Of a DNA stretch of 64,000 nt, positions 26,455-36,600 are shown piece by piece; positions within the stretch are counted from its first letter, which is position 1, and the number at the start of each line of letters is the position of its first letter. The notes beneath the pieces were generated by a model. That model was not told the DNA's origin. It saw nothing but the letters and a program-made list of their open reading frames with translations, and ran no database searches. This DNA is from Hymenobacter sp. H14-R3 (GTDB taxonomy: Bacteria; Bacteroidota; Bacteroidia; Cytophagales; Hymenobacteraceae), in assembly GCF_030063445.1 (NCBI RefSeq), contig NZ_JASITD010000011.1, forward strand, positions 62,001-126,000, given 5' to 3'. The position numbers and the translations under genes are program-made.

Positions 26455-29226
26455 TTGAACAAATTCAGCTTACGTATTAGTTGGCCCGGTCGGCGGCCGT
26501 TGGCAGGCCTGCTGCTGCTGGCGGCGGGCTGCGCCCCCATTGCCCAGGAGCCGGTGTACCGGATTGGCTTTTCGCAGTGCACCACCACCGACGCCTGGCG
26601 CCGGGCTATGCAGGCCGAGATAGAGAAAGAGCTTAGCTTTCACCCCAACGTGCAGTTTCAGATGCTGGACGCGCGCAACAACAGTACCCTGCAACAGCAG
26701 CAGGTGCGGGAGCTTATTCGCCAACGCGTTGATTTACTACTGATTTCCCCTAATCAGTCGGGCCCGCTCACCGCCCTTACCGAGGCCGCCTACAACCAGG
26801 GCATTCCGGTGGTTATCCTCGACCGGCAGACTACTTCGCGCCTCTACACGGCCTACGTGGGCGGCAACAACCAGGAAGTGGGCCGCACGGCCGGCCACTA
26901 CGCCGCCCAGCTGCTGCGGCGGCGCGGCCAGGTAGTGCAGATTACGGGCCAGGCCGGCTCGTCGCCGGCCACCGACCGCGACCTGGGTTTCCGGCAGGCG
27001 CTGGCGGGCTACCCGCGGCTGCACCTCGTGGCCCAGGTAGCTGGTAACTGGCAGCCCGCCACGGTGTTGCAGCAGCTGCCGGCCGTGCTGCGCGCCCACC
27101 CGGGCACCAACCTCATCTTTGCCCACAACGACCCCATGGCGCAGGCCGCCTACCAGGTAGTGCAGCAAATGGGCCTTACCCAGCGGGTGCGCATTGTGGG
27201 GGTGGATGGGCTGGCCGGGCCCGGCAATGGCCTGCGCCTGGTGCAGGACGGCGCCCTCCAGGCCACGCTGCTCTACCCCACGGGGGGCGAGCAGGCCATT
27301 CGCACGGCGCTGCGCATTCTGCGCCACGAGCCTTTTACGAAGGACAACGTGCTGGGCACGATGGTGATAGACTCGACCAACGTGGGCACCATGCTCGCCC
27401 AGACCGAGCAGCTGGCGGCCCAGCGGGAGGCCATTCGGCAGCAGCAAATGCGCCTGCGCGAGCAGATGCGCCGCTACGCCAGCCAAAAAACAACGGTGTA
27501 CGGGCTGGTGGGCAGCCTGCTGGTGGCCCTGGCCCTGGGGGCGCTGGCCTGGCGCTCGTCGCGCCTCAACCGGCGCATCCGGCGGGTACTGGAGGGCCAG
27601 AACGCCGAGATAAGCACCCAGCGCAACTGCATCGAGCAGCTGGCCGAGGACGCCCGGCGCTCCTCAGAGGCCAAGCTGCGCTTCTTCACCAACTTCTCGC
27701 ACGAGCTGCGCACCCCACTCACCCTCATCCTGGGGCCGGTGGAGGACCTGCTCACCACCCCCTCCGACCTCACGGCTAGCCAGCGCCACGACCTCAAGCT
27801 GGTGCACCGCAACGCCCAGCGCCTGCTGCAGCTGGTGAACCAGCTGCTCGATTTTCGCAAAATCGACGTGGGCCGCATGGCCGTGCGCGCCACCGAGGGC
27901 AACCTGGTGGCCTTCGTGCGCGAGCTGCTGGATGCGTTTGAGAAAACGGCCCACCGCCAGGGCATCGCCTTCCGGTTTTTGCCCGCCGAGCCGGTTATCA
28001 GCCTCTGGTTTGACGGCGATATCCTGGATAAGGTGTTTTCCAACCTGCTCTCCAATGCCTTTAAGTACACCGACCGCGGTGGGCAGATTACGGTAAGCAT
28101 CCAGCGCGAGCCGGCCACCAACGCGGTACGGGTAAGCGTGGAAGATAACGGCCGCGGCATTGCCGAAAGCGACCAGCCGCGCATCATGGGCTGGTTTTAC
28201 CAGGGCAGCCAGCCCTCGGCGGGCGGCTCGGGGCTGGGGCTGGCCCTGGCCGAGGGCCTCACCCGGCTGCACGAAGGCACGCTCTCGTTTCGGAGCCAGC
28301 CGGGCCACGGCAGCACCTTCGAGGTGCGCCTGCCGCTGACCAAGCCGGCCACCTTTTTGGAGGCCAGCCCCGCGGCCCCGCCCTACGCCCCGGCCCCGGC
28401 CAGCGTGCTCGACCACGAGCCCGCCGAGCTGCCCGACCCCGCCCCGCCGGCCCGCGCCACGGCCACGGTGCTGGTGGTGGAGGACAACGAGGAAGTGCGC
28501 AACTTTCTGGTGCAGAAGCTCCAGCCGCACTTCCAGGTGAGCACGGCCGCCGACGGGGCCACCGGCCTGCGCCTGGCCGGCGAAACCATCCCCGACGTGG
28601 TGGTGTGCGACGTGAACCTGCCCGGGCTCAGCGGCCTGGAGGTGGCCGCCGCCCTCAAGCGCGACTGGCGCACCTCCCACATTCCGCTGGTGCTGCTCAC
28701 GGCCGAGGATGCGCCCGAGCAGCGCCTGGCCGGCGTGCAGGCCGGGGCCGACCTCTACCTCACCAAGCCCTTCAACCCGGCCTTTTTACTCGAAAGCCTG
28801 CGCACGCTGCTGCGCAACCGCGAGCAGCAGCGCGAGCACTTCCGCCGCGAACTGAGCGTGGACACCCCCACCGTGGCCCCGCAGCGGGTGGACCAGAAGT
28901 TTCTGGCCGACCTCACGGCCATTATCGAGGCCAACCTCGACCGGCCCGGCCTGAGCGTGGACGACATTGCCCGCAGCCTGGGCGTGTCGCAGATGCAGCT
29001 CTACCGCAAGGTGAAGGCCCTGCTCGGCACCGGCGTTACGGACTACATCCAGGGCCTGCGCCTCACCAAGGCCCGGCAGCTGCTGCTGCACGAGGGCAGC
29101 TCCATTGCCCAGGTGGCCTACCAAACGGGCTTCTCCTCGCCCTCCTACTTCGCCACCCTCTTCAAGGGCAAGTACCAGGTGTCGCCCTCCGAGTACAAAG
29201 CCCTGCACGCGCCCCATCATTCCTGA
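26455..29226 (+). CDS. Hybrid two-component system regulator with sugar-binding sensor (fructan locus)
   Basis: A 923-residue one-protein signalling system. Residues 1-26 are a signal with a LAAGC lipobox-like end. Residues 35-320 are a periplasmic-binding type-I (LacI/ribose-binding-like) sensor (RIGFSQCTTTDAWRRAM, DLLLISPNQSGPL, GTNLIFAHNDPMA). A TM follows near 347-367. The HisKA phosphoacceptor is His416 (FFTNFSHELRTPL), then a HATPase (EDNGRGI, GGSGLGLAL). The receiver domain has Asp719 (VVCDVNLPG). A C-terminal AraC-type HTH follows (from about 810). This order matches the Bacteroides thetaiotaomicron BT1754 type, which binds fructose. TTG at 26455 is the only plausible start. Confidence 0.92.
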   Translation: MNKFSLRISWPGRRPLAGLLLLAAGCAPIAQEPVYRIGFSQCTTTDAWRRAMQAEIEKELSFHPNVQFQMLDARNNSTLQQQQVRELIRQRVDLLLISPNQSGPLTALTEAAYNQGIPVVILDRQTTSRLYTAYVGGNNQEVGRTAGHYAAQLLRRRGQVVQITGQAGSSPATDRDLGFRQALAGYPRLHLVAQVAGNWQPATVLQQLPAVLRAHPGTNLIFAHNDPMAQAAYQVVQQMGLTQRVRIVGVDGLAGPGNGLRLVQDGALQATLLYPTGGEQAIRTALRILRHEPFTKDNVLGTMVIDSTNVGTMLAQTEQLAAQREAIRQQQMRLREQMRRYASQKTTVYGLVGSLLVALALGALAWRSSRLNRRIRRVLEGQNAEISTQRNCIEQLAEDARRSSEAKLRFFTNFSHELRTPLTLILGPVEDLLTTPSDLTASQRHDLKLVHRNAQRLLQLVNQLLDFRKIDVGRMAVRATEGNLVAFVRELLDAFEKTAHRQGIAFRFLPAEPVISLWFDGDILDKVFSNLLSNAFKYTDRGGQITVSIQREPATNAVRVSVEDNGRGIAESDQPRIMGWFYQGSQPSAGGSGLGLALAEGLTRLHEGTLSFRSQPGHGSTFEVRLPLTKPATFLEASPAAPPYAPAPASVLDHEPAELPDPAPPARATATVLVVEDNEEVRNFLVQKLQPHFQVSTAADGATGLRLAGETIPDVVVCDVNLPGLSGLEVAAALKRDWRTSHIPLVLLTAEDAPEQRLAGVQAGADLYLTKPFNPAFLLESLRTLLRNREQQREHFRRELSVDTPTVAPQRVDQKFLADLTAIIEANLDRPGLSVDDIARSLGVSQMQLYRKVKALLGTGVTDYIQGLRLTKARQLLLHEGSSIAQVAYQTGFSSPSYFATLFKGKYQVSPSEYKALHAPHHS

Positions 29227-29298
29227 TGAAATTCTGCAAGTCTTGTCGAAAAACTGATGATATCTTCTCAGTTTCTGATTCTTATAATATGCTAAACT

Positions 29299-29340
29299 CT
29301 TGTAAATCAAAGCGTTATATCAAATACGCTGCTTTGCAAG
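29299..29340. promoter_or_regulatory. Imperfect inverted repeat upstream of the sugar porter
   Basis: CTTG, then CAAAGCGT, mirrored by ACGC, GCTTTG and CAAG, in an AT-rich spacer 86 nt before the transporter start. It is a candidate operator for the AraC-type output domain of the HTCS. Confidence 0.4.
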
Positions 29341-29425
29341 AATCCTGCACGTATTTGAAAGAAAGCAGCAGGCCTTTACCGGGATAAAGCTGGACTTTTG
29401 AGGAAACGCTCCTGCTGGCTTTCTC

Positions 29426-30748
29426 ATGGTTCAACGCAAAGTGCTCTTCTGGTCCATCGTTACGGCGCTCGGGGGCTTCCTGTTCGGCTTCGACACGGCC
29501 GTGATTTCGGGGGCCGAGAAAGCCATTCAGCAGCTCTGGCAGCTGAGCGCGTTCGAGCACGGGTTCACCATTTCCATCGCCCTCATCGGCACGGTGCTGG
29601 GGGCCATGTTTGGCGGCATCCCCAGCGACCGGCTCGGCCGGCGGCAGACGCTGCGCTGGATTGCGGTGCTCTACCTGGTGTCGGCGCTGGGCGCGGCGCT
29701 GGCCCCGGCCTGGGTGCCGTTTCTGGTGTTCCGGTTTCTGGGCGGGCTGGGCGTGGGCGCGTCGTCGGTTACGGCCCCGCTCTACATCTCCGAGATTTCG
29801 CCGCCCGATTCGCGGGGCAAGCTCGTGGGCTTGTTTCAGTTCAACATCGTGTTCGGTATTCTGGCCGCCTACCTCTCCAACTACCTGCTGGCCAACGTGG
29901 GCGCCCACTCGTGGCGTTTGATGCTGGGCGTGCAGGCCGTGCCAGCGGTGGCGTTCCTGCTGTTCCTGTTTCGGGTGCCCGAAAGCCCGCGCTGGCTGCT
30001 GCTGCACGGCCGCCTGGCCGCCGGCCGCGAGGTGCTGGCCCTCATCAGCCCCCGCACCGTAGACGCCGACGTGGCGGCCATCCTCACGGCGCAGTCGGCC
30101 GCGGCCGGCGAGAGCAGCTCGCTCTGGGCGCGGCAGTACCGCACGCCGGTGCTGCTGGCCGTGGCCTTCGCGTTCTTCAACCAAGTATCGGGCATCAACG
30201 CCATCATTTACTACGCCCCGCGCATTTTTGAGATGACCGGGCTGGGCCAGGGCGCGGCCCTGCTCTCCTCGACGGGCATCGGGCTGGTCAACTTCGTTTT
30301 CACGCTGCTGGGCGTGAATCTGATTGACCGGTTTGGGCGGCGCACGCTCATGCTGGTGGGCTCGGTGGGGCTCATTGCCACGCTGGGGCTGGTGGCGCGG
30401 GCCTTTTACAGCCAGCAGTTTACGGGCTACACCGTGCCGGTGCTGCTGTTCGGGTACATCGCCTTTTTCGCCTTTTCGCAAGGGGCGGTTATCTGGGTGT
30501 TCATCTCCGAGATTTTCCCCAACGCCGTGCGGGCCAAGGGCCAGGCGCTGGGCTCCAGCACGCACTGGGTTATGGCCACGCTCATCGCCTTCACCTTCCC
30601 TTGGTTTGCCGAGCACCTGGGCGGCGGCCACACCTTCGCCTTCTTCTGCGCCATGATGGTGCTCCAGCTGGTATTCGTGCTCCGCTTCATGCCCGAAACC
30701 AAAGGCCGCAGCCTGGAACAAGTCGAAAAAACGCTGGTCCTACATTAG
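29426..30748 (+). CDS. MFS sugar porter, probable fructose/proton symporter
   Basis: A 440-residue inner-membrane protein with 12 TM segments. Sugar-porter signatures are present: GGFLFGFDTAVISGA in TM1, the DRLGRR loop 2-3 motif, PLYISEISPPDSRGKLVG after TM4, PESPRWLL after TM6, FFNQVSGINAIIYYAP in TM7, DRFGRR in loop 8-9 and PETKGRSLEQVE at the C-terminus. In the equivalent Bacteroides fructan locus a porter next to the fructokinase imports fructose, so fructose is the inferred substrate. Confidence 0.93.
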   Translation: MVQRKVLFWSIVTALGGFLFGFDTAVISGAEKAIQQLWQLSAFEHGFTISIALIGTVLGAMFGGIPSDRLGRRQTLRWIAVLYLVSALGAALAPAWVPFLVFRFLGGLGVGASSVTAPLYISEISPPDSRGKLVGLFQFNIVFGILAAYLSNYLLANVGAHSWRLMLGVQAVPAVAFLLFLFRVPESPRWLLLHGRLAAGREVLALISPRTVDADVAAILTAQSAAAGESSSLWARQYRTPVLLAVAFAFFNQVSGINAIIYYAPRIFEMTGLGQGAALLSSTGIGLVNFVFTLLGVNLIDRFGRRTLMLVGSVGLIATLGLVARAFYSQQFTGYTVPVLLFGYIAFFAFSQGAVIWVFISEIFPNAVRAKGQALGSSTHWVMATLIAFTFPWFAEHLGGGHTFAFFCAMMVLQLVFVLRFMPETKGRSLEQVEKTLVLH

Positions 30749-30750
30749 CG

Positions 30751-30900
30751 GTAAATGAGTAGCTGAGTAAATGAGTAACGGAGAGGGATTTGAAACTTCA
30801 TTAAAATCTTCCATAAATTATTGATTGTCAATAATTTAATCATTTATTTTTCTCTTCTTTAGCACTAATAATTTACTCATTCACTCAGCTACTCATTTAC
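30751..30900. repeat. 150-bp inverted-repeat (MITE-like) element
   Basis: 28-nt arms (30751-30778 and 30873-30900, one mismatch) built of GTAAATGAGTAGCTGAGTAA flank an AT-rich core holding a second palindrome, AAATTATTG/CAATAATTT. The right arm ends 13 nt before the fructokinase start, so the element supplies that gene's 5' region. Confidence 0.8.
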
Positions 30901-30913
30901 TCTCCCTCCCCAC

Positions 30914-31804
30914 ATGGCCATTGCTTGCTTTGGAGAAATGCTCTGGGACGTGCTGCCCACGGGCCGGCAGCCCGGCGGCGCGCCCCTCAACGTGGCGGTG
31001 CACCTGCACAATTTTGGCCTGGAGGCCCAGATAATCAGCCGCGTGGGCCACGACGACCTGGGGGCCGAGCTGCTCGAATTTGTGGCGTCGAAGGGCATTG
31101 GCACCGCCTACGTGCAGCGCGGCGAAACCCACCTCACGGGCGTGGTGAAGGCCAACGTGAGCGACAGCATGGAAGTCACCTACCAGATAGTGAAGCCCGT
31201 GGCCTGGGACTATATCCAGTACACGCCCGCGCTGAGCGCGCTGGTCGAAACCGCCGAGGCCTTCGTGTTTGGCTCGCTGGCCGCCCGCCAGGCCCCCTCG
31301 CGCGAAACCCTGTACCGGCTGCTGCAACAGGCCCCGCTCAAGGTGTTCGACGTGAACCTGCGCACCCCCCACTATTCGCGCGACGGCGTGACCTACCTGC
31401 TGCACCAGGCCGACGTGGTGAAGCTCAACCACCACGAGCTGGCCGAGATAATGGGCTGGTTTGGAGTAAGTTCCGCCGAGGAAACCGCCCTGCGCTGGCT
31501 GGCCGAGCGGTTTGGGCTACAGGCCGTGTGCGTGACCAAGGGCGCCGACGGGGCCGTGCTCTGGGTGGGCCAGCACCTGTACCGCAGCCCCGGCATTGCG
31601 GTGCAGGTGCAGGACACCATTGGCAGCGGCGATGCCTTTTTGGCGGCGCTGCTCAAGGGCTGGCTGGCCGGCCAGCCCCCGGCCGAGTACCTGGCCTTTG
31701 CCTGCGCGGCGGGCTCGCTGGTAGCCAGCCACCTGGGCGCCACGCCGGCCATTTCGGAAGCCCAGGTGCGGCAGCTGGCCAGCACCACCCCGGCCGCCGC
31801 CTAG
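30914..31804 (+). CDS. PfkB-family fructokinase
   Basis: A 296-residue cytoplasmic kinase, fructose to fructose-6-phosphate (inferred from context). The N-terminal GEMLWDVLPTG and the PGGAPLNVAVHLHNFG substrate loop (residues 20-35) are typical of fructokinases. The catalytic C-terminal signature DTIGSGDAFLAALL has the base Asp240 (the usual GAGD is GSGD). CVTKGADGAVL contributes to ATP binding. It lies between porter and GH32, as in known fructan loci. Confidence 0.93.
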   Translation: MAIACFGEMLWDVLPTGRQPGGAPLNVAVHLHNFGLEAQIISRVGHDDLGAELLEFVASKGIGTAYVQRGETHLTGVVKANVSDSMEVTYQIVKPVAWDYIQYTPALSALVETAEAFVFGSLAARQAPSRETLYRLLQQAPLKVFDVNLRTPHYSRDGVTYLLHQADVVKLNHHELAEIMGWFGVSSAEETALRWLAERFGLQAVCVTKGADGAVLWVGQHLYRSPGIAVQVQDTIGSGDAFLAALLKGWLAGQPPAEYLAFACAAGSLVASHLGATPAISEAQVRQLASTTPAAA

Positions 31805-31831
31805 CTTTTTTCTTCTCCGCTTCTCTTTGGC

Positions 31832-33391
31832 ATGAAACACGCGTTCCTCGCTGCTTTTACCCTGCTGGGGGCTGTGAACAGCCCAGCGCAAACGCCCGCG
31901 CCGACGGGCCCGGGCGCGGCCGACCCCTACCGGCCGGCGTACCACTTCACCGCGCCCAAAAACTGGCTTAATGATGCCAACGGCCTGATTTTCAGCAACG
32001 GGCAGTACCAGCTTTTTTACCAGTACAACCCCTACAGCGCCGACCCCGGCCACCTGAGCTGGGGCCACGCCACCAGCCCCGACCTGGTGCGCTGGACGCC
32101 CCAGCCGGTGGCCCTCACCGAGTACAAGAACGCGGACGGCAGCAACACGATGATTTTTTCGGGCAGCGCCGTGGCCGATAAGGACAACACCTCGGGCCTG
32201 TTTCCGAAGGGCCAGACCGACGGGCTGGTGGCCTTTTATACCGGCCACGTGGAGCGGCCGGGCGTGGTGCTGGCCCAGCACCAGAACCTGGCCTTCAGCC
32301 TCGACCACGGCCGCACCTGGCAGCGCTACGCCGGCAACCCGGTGCTCGACATCGGCAGCAAGGAGTTTCGCGACCCCAAGGTATTCTGGTACGCGCCCCA
32401 GCAAAAGTGGGTGATGGCCACCGTGAAGGCCGACCGCCAGCTGGTGTACCTCTACGAGTCTAAAAACCTGAAGGACTGGACCTTTATGAGCCGCTGGGGC
32501 CAGGCCGGCAACACGGTGCGCGAGTGGGAATGCCCCGATTTGTTTGAGCTGCCCGTGCCCGGCGGCGGCACCCGGTGGGTGCTGCTGATTTCGGCCGGCA
32601 ACCCCACCGAGGAGTTTCGGGGCCAGCAGTACTTCCTGGGCCAGTTTGATGGCAAAGCCTTCACCCCCGACCAGGCCTACGACGAGCCCACGTACCTCGA
32701 CTTTGGCAAGGATTTCTTCGCCGGCGTCACCTTCAACGACGCGCCCGGCGGCCGGCGCATCCTGGTGGGCTGGACCAACAACTGGGCCTACGCCCGCGAC
32801 GTGCCCACCGGCCCCGCGTGGCGCGGCAGCTTCGCCGTGCCCCGCGAGCTGAGTTTGCGCCGCACGCCCCAGGGCCTGGTGCTCAACCAGCTGCCCGTGC
32901 CCGAGCTGCGCCAGCGCGGCAAGCAGGCCCTCAGCGTACCCAAGCTAACCCTCAAGCCCGGCCCGGCGGGCTACGAGGTGCCCTTCCGGGGCGAGGCCTA
33001 CGAAGTGGAACTAACGCTTACCCCCGGCACGGCTAAAACAGTGACGTTAAACGTGTTGCAGAGCGAGGCCGAGTGCACCGCGCTGCGCTACGACGTGGCC
33101 CGGCAGGAGCTCACGCTCGACCGCACGCAGTCGGGCAACGTGGGCTTCAACCCGCTGTTTGCCAGCACCGTGGAAACGGTGCGCGTGCCCCTGCAAAACG
33201 GCCAGCTGCAGCTGCGGGTGCTGGTGGACAAGTCGGTAGTGGAGGTGTTTGCCCAAAACGGCGAGGTGACCCTTACCGACCTGGTTTTTCCGCGGCAGCA
33301 CGCCGGCCGCCTCACCCTGCACGCCGACGGCGGCCCGGCCCAGGTGAGCGGCCTGCGCCTCACCGACCTCAGCGCGGCGGCGCGGCTTTAG
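31832..33391 (+). CDS. GH32 fructan hydrolase (levanase/inulinase/invertase type)
   Basis: A 519-residue secreted or periplasmic enzyme with a signal peptide (residues 1-20, cleavage near SPAQ). The five-bladed propeller holds the nucleophile Asp48 in WLNDANG, the transition-state Asp in FRDPK and the acid/base Glu in WECPD. A C-terminal beta-sandwich (about 365-510) includes VDKSVVEVFAQNGEVTLT. Exo- versus endo-action and beta-2,1 versus beta-2,6 preference cannot be read from sequence. It starts 27 nt after the fructokinase stop, hence one transcript. Confidence 0.95.
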   Translation: MKHAFLAAFTLLGAVNSPAQTPAPTGPGAADPYRPAYHFTAPKNWLNDANGLIFSNGQYQLFYQYNPYSADPGHLSWGHATSPDLVRWTPQPVALTEYKNADGSNTMIFSGSAVADKDNTSGLFPKGQTDGLVAFYTGHVERPGVVLAQHQNLAFSLDHGRTWQRYAGNPVLDIGSKEFRDPKVFWYAPQQKWVMATVKADRQLVYLYESKNLKDWTFMSRWGQAGNTVREWECPDLFELPVPGGGTRWVLLISAGNPTEEFRGQQYFLGQFDGKAFTPDQAYDEPTYLDFGKDFFAGVTFNDAPGGRRILVGWTNNWAYARDVPTGPAWRGSFAVPRELSLRRTPQGLVLNQLPVPELRQRGKQALSVPKLTLKPGPAGYEVPFRGEAYEVELTLTPGTAKTVTLNVLQSEAECTALRYDVARQELTLDRTQSGNVGFNPLFASTVETVRVPLQNGQLQLRVLVDKSVVEVFAQNGEVTLTDLVFPRQHAGRLTLHADGGPAQVSGLRLTDLSAAARL

Positions 33392-33478
33392 GGGGGATAA
33401 GCTGGCTTTTCAATTTCTTTTACCTACCTTGCCCCCTCACCCTTTAGCCAAGTAACCCCTTATCGGTTAGACTTTTAT

Positions 33479-33486
33479 TAGTTTTG
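33479..33486 (+). promoter_or_regulatory. -7 box of the susC-susD operon
   Basis: TAGTTTTG matches TAnnTTTG, 118 nt upstream of the SusC start, giving a long 5' UTR. Confidence 0.5.
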
Positions 33487-33514
33487 TTTCGCCTTAAGTA
33501 ACGTACTGAATGTT

Positions 33515-33570
33515 GCCGCGGCTCCCGGCCGGAAGCCGCGGCGGCAGACTGGCCCCCGGCCGGGGGCCAG
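33515..33570 (+). promoter_or_regulatory. Two strong hairpins in the SusC 5' UTR
   Basis: GCCGCGGCT pairs with AGCCGCGGC (33515-33542), and CTGGCCCCCGG is a perfect palindrome with CCGGGGGCCAG (33549-33570). Neither is followed by a T-run, so they are more likely translational or stability elements than terminators. Confidence 0.5.
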
Positions 33571-33604
33571 GTAGGATTCCCACCATTTCAACCCTTTTTC
33601 ACTC

Positions 33605-36600
33605 ATGCGTAACACTAGTTACTCCACGCACCAAGCCTACGAGCAGCCGGCGGCCCGGTCGGCCCTCAGCGGCAAAACGCTGCTGCTGGCCCTTTTTCTG
33701 CCCGTAGTGGGCTTCGCCCAGACCGCCCGCGAGGTGTCGGGCAAGGTCACGGATGCCAGCGGCACCGGCCTGCCGGGCGTTACGGTGCTGGTTACCGGCA
33801 CCACCATCGGGGCCAGCACCGGGGCCGACGGCGGCTTCCAGCTGCAGGCGCCCGCCACGGCTACCTCCCTCACGATTTCGTTTGTTGGCTACGCCAAGCA
33901 AACGGTGAGCATCGTGGGCAAATCCACGGTAACGATAGCCCTCCAGGACGATGCCCAGGCCCTGGGCGACGTAGTAGTAGTGGGCTACGGCACGGCCCGC
34001 AAGCAGGACGTGACCGGGGCCGTAGCAGTACTGGGGGAAAAGGATTTCAACCGGGGCACCTTCACCTCGCCCGACCAGCTCATTCAGGGCCGCACGTCGG
34101 GGGTGCAGGTAACCAACAGCAGCGGGCAGCCCGGCGGGGCGGCTACCATCCGCATCCGGGGCAACTCGGCCGTAACGGGCACGGGCCAGCCGCTGTACGT
34201 GGTAGATGGCGTGCCACTCGATGGGCGCTCGGCCCGGCCGGGCCTGGTGGGCTCCACCGACGTGGGGGCCGGAGCCGACAGCAATCCGCTCAACTTTCTG
34301 AACCCCAGTGATGTAGAGACGGTAACGGTTCTCAAAGATGCTTCAGCCACGGCTATTTACGGCTCCCGGGCAGCCTACGGGGTGGTGCTCATTACCACTA
34401 AAAAAGGCCAATCGGGTGCCCCAAGCCTGAGCCTGGGGATATCAAACGGCTTCTCAACCCTGCTGCGCCGGCCCAAGTTTCTCAATGCCGACCAGTACCG
34501 CCAGGCGCTGGTGTACTACGGCTTGCCCAACTCCGGTGCGAACAGCTACGACAAGGGTGGGGACGTGAACGCGCTGGATGCCGTGCTGCGCACCGGCTAC
34601 GTGCAGAACTACAACGTGGCCATGAGCGGCGGCAACGAAACCGGCCGCTACCGGCTTTCCATTGGCTACCTCGACCAGCAGGGCATCGTGCGCCGGACGG
34701 ATTTCAAAAAATACAGCGCGAACCTCTCCACAAACTTCCAATTTCTGGAAAGCAAGAAGCTGGGCGTGGACATCAACATCGCCACCAGCCAGTTTCAGGA
34801 GCAGCTAGCCCCGATTACGACCGATGCCGGCTTCCGGGGCAGCCTGATTGGGCAGGCCTTGCAGTGGAACCCCACGCAGCCGCTGCGCAACCCCGATGGC
34901 TCGCTCTACGTGGTGGCCGGCGACGTGGTGAACCCCCTGGCCGCCCAGGAGTATTTCAACGATAACTCCAAGGTAACGACCATCCTGGCCAGTGCCGCCC
35001 CCTACTACAAGTTCACCGAATGGCTCCAGTTCCGGACGCTGGTGAGCGTGAACTACAACACGGGCGGGCGGCGCACCTCCATCGACCAGCGCCTCATCAA
35101 CTACCCCGGTATTCAGAACCAGGGCTATGCCAGCGTCGGCAATAATGAGCTGACTACGCAGCAAATCGCCAATACCCTGACCTTTAACAAGGCGGTAACT
35201 ACCGATTTGAACATCAATGCGCTGGTAGGCTACGAGTACACGAAATTTGCCAATTCGGGCACCAATGTCAATGCCTATGGCAATGCCGCCGCGGGGGGCT
35301 TTGGCGTCTTTGGCCTCGACTATACCAACTACATTCAGGCTTCGGCCGCCGGCAACCGCCTAGTGTCGTCGTTCATCGACCCTACCTACTCGTTGCAATC
35401 CGTTTTCGGGCGGGCCATCTTGAACTACAAGAACCGCTACGTGCTGACCGGTACGTTGCGCCGCGACGAGAGTAGTAAGTTTGGCCCCAATAACCGGGTG
35501 GGCTACTTCCCTTCCTTCGCCGCCGCCTGGGACGTGAGCCAGGAATCCTTTTTTCCGGCCGATAAGCTCACCCAGCTCAAGCTGCGGGCCGGCTACGGCC
35601 TCACGGGCAACCAGGAGTTTCCGGCGGGCTCAGCGCAGGCGCGCTTCTCCCTTAACGACAACGGCGCGCAGGCCCCCCTCAACGCCGCCAACCCGGATTT
35701 GAAGTGGCAGTCGGACAAGCAGTTCAACGCGGGTATCGACATTGGGGCGTTTGATAACCGGCTCACCTTCACGGTCGATTACTTTAATAAAGTCACCAGC
35801 GACCTCTTGTTTCCAACGGTGCCTGGGCAGCCCGCGCCGCCGGTGCAAACCATTCAGTGGCGTAACCTGGCCGGGGCCAAAATTGTGAACCAGGGCGTAG
35901 AGCTGGCATTGGGTACTACGCTGGTACGTAGTGATAAAGTGGAGGTAGGCTTCAATGCGAACGCCACGTTTATTCGCAACGAAGTGAAGGACCTGGAAGG
36001 GGCCAACATCATAACCGGCGCCATCAACGGGCAGGGCTTATCAGGAGCCACGGCGCAGCTTATCCGTAACGGGTATCCCATCAACGCGTTTTTTCTACCC
36101 CAGTACCAGGGCTTGGACGAAAAAGGCCTGTCCATTCCCTTCCCCGCGGCGCTTACGTACGCGGGTAGCCCCAACCCCCGCACCCTGCTGGGCGCGGGCC
36201 TCAACGCGCGCTACAACAAGCTGAGCCTGATTGCCAACCTGACCGGGGTGTTTGGCCAGATGATTTACAACAACACGCTCAACGCGGTGGGAGCCGTGGG
36301 CGGTATCGGGGCGGGCAAAAACATTGCCCTCTCCACGTTTGAAAACCCGACCAAGGAATCGGTAGGCAACCCATCGGCCGCTTCCACGCGCTACCTGGAA
36401 AAGGGTAACTACCTGAAAATGTCGAACCTGACCCTCGCCTACGCCTTTGGCGACGTAGCCAGCTTCGCCAAGGGGGTCCGCGTCTACGCCACGGGGCAAA
36501 ATCTGTTCGTGATTACCCAGTACTCTGGCTTCGACCCGGAAATCAACACCATCAAGGTGGGTGCCAACCAGGTGCCCTCGGTCGGCATCGATTACCTAGC

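Noticed and set aside
29315..30721. 468-codon open frame on the minus strand opposite the sugar porter
   Set aside because: Charged low-complexity product with no domain; the porter motifs on the other strand are unambiguous.
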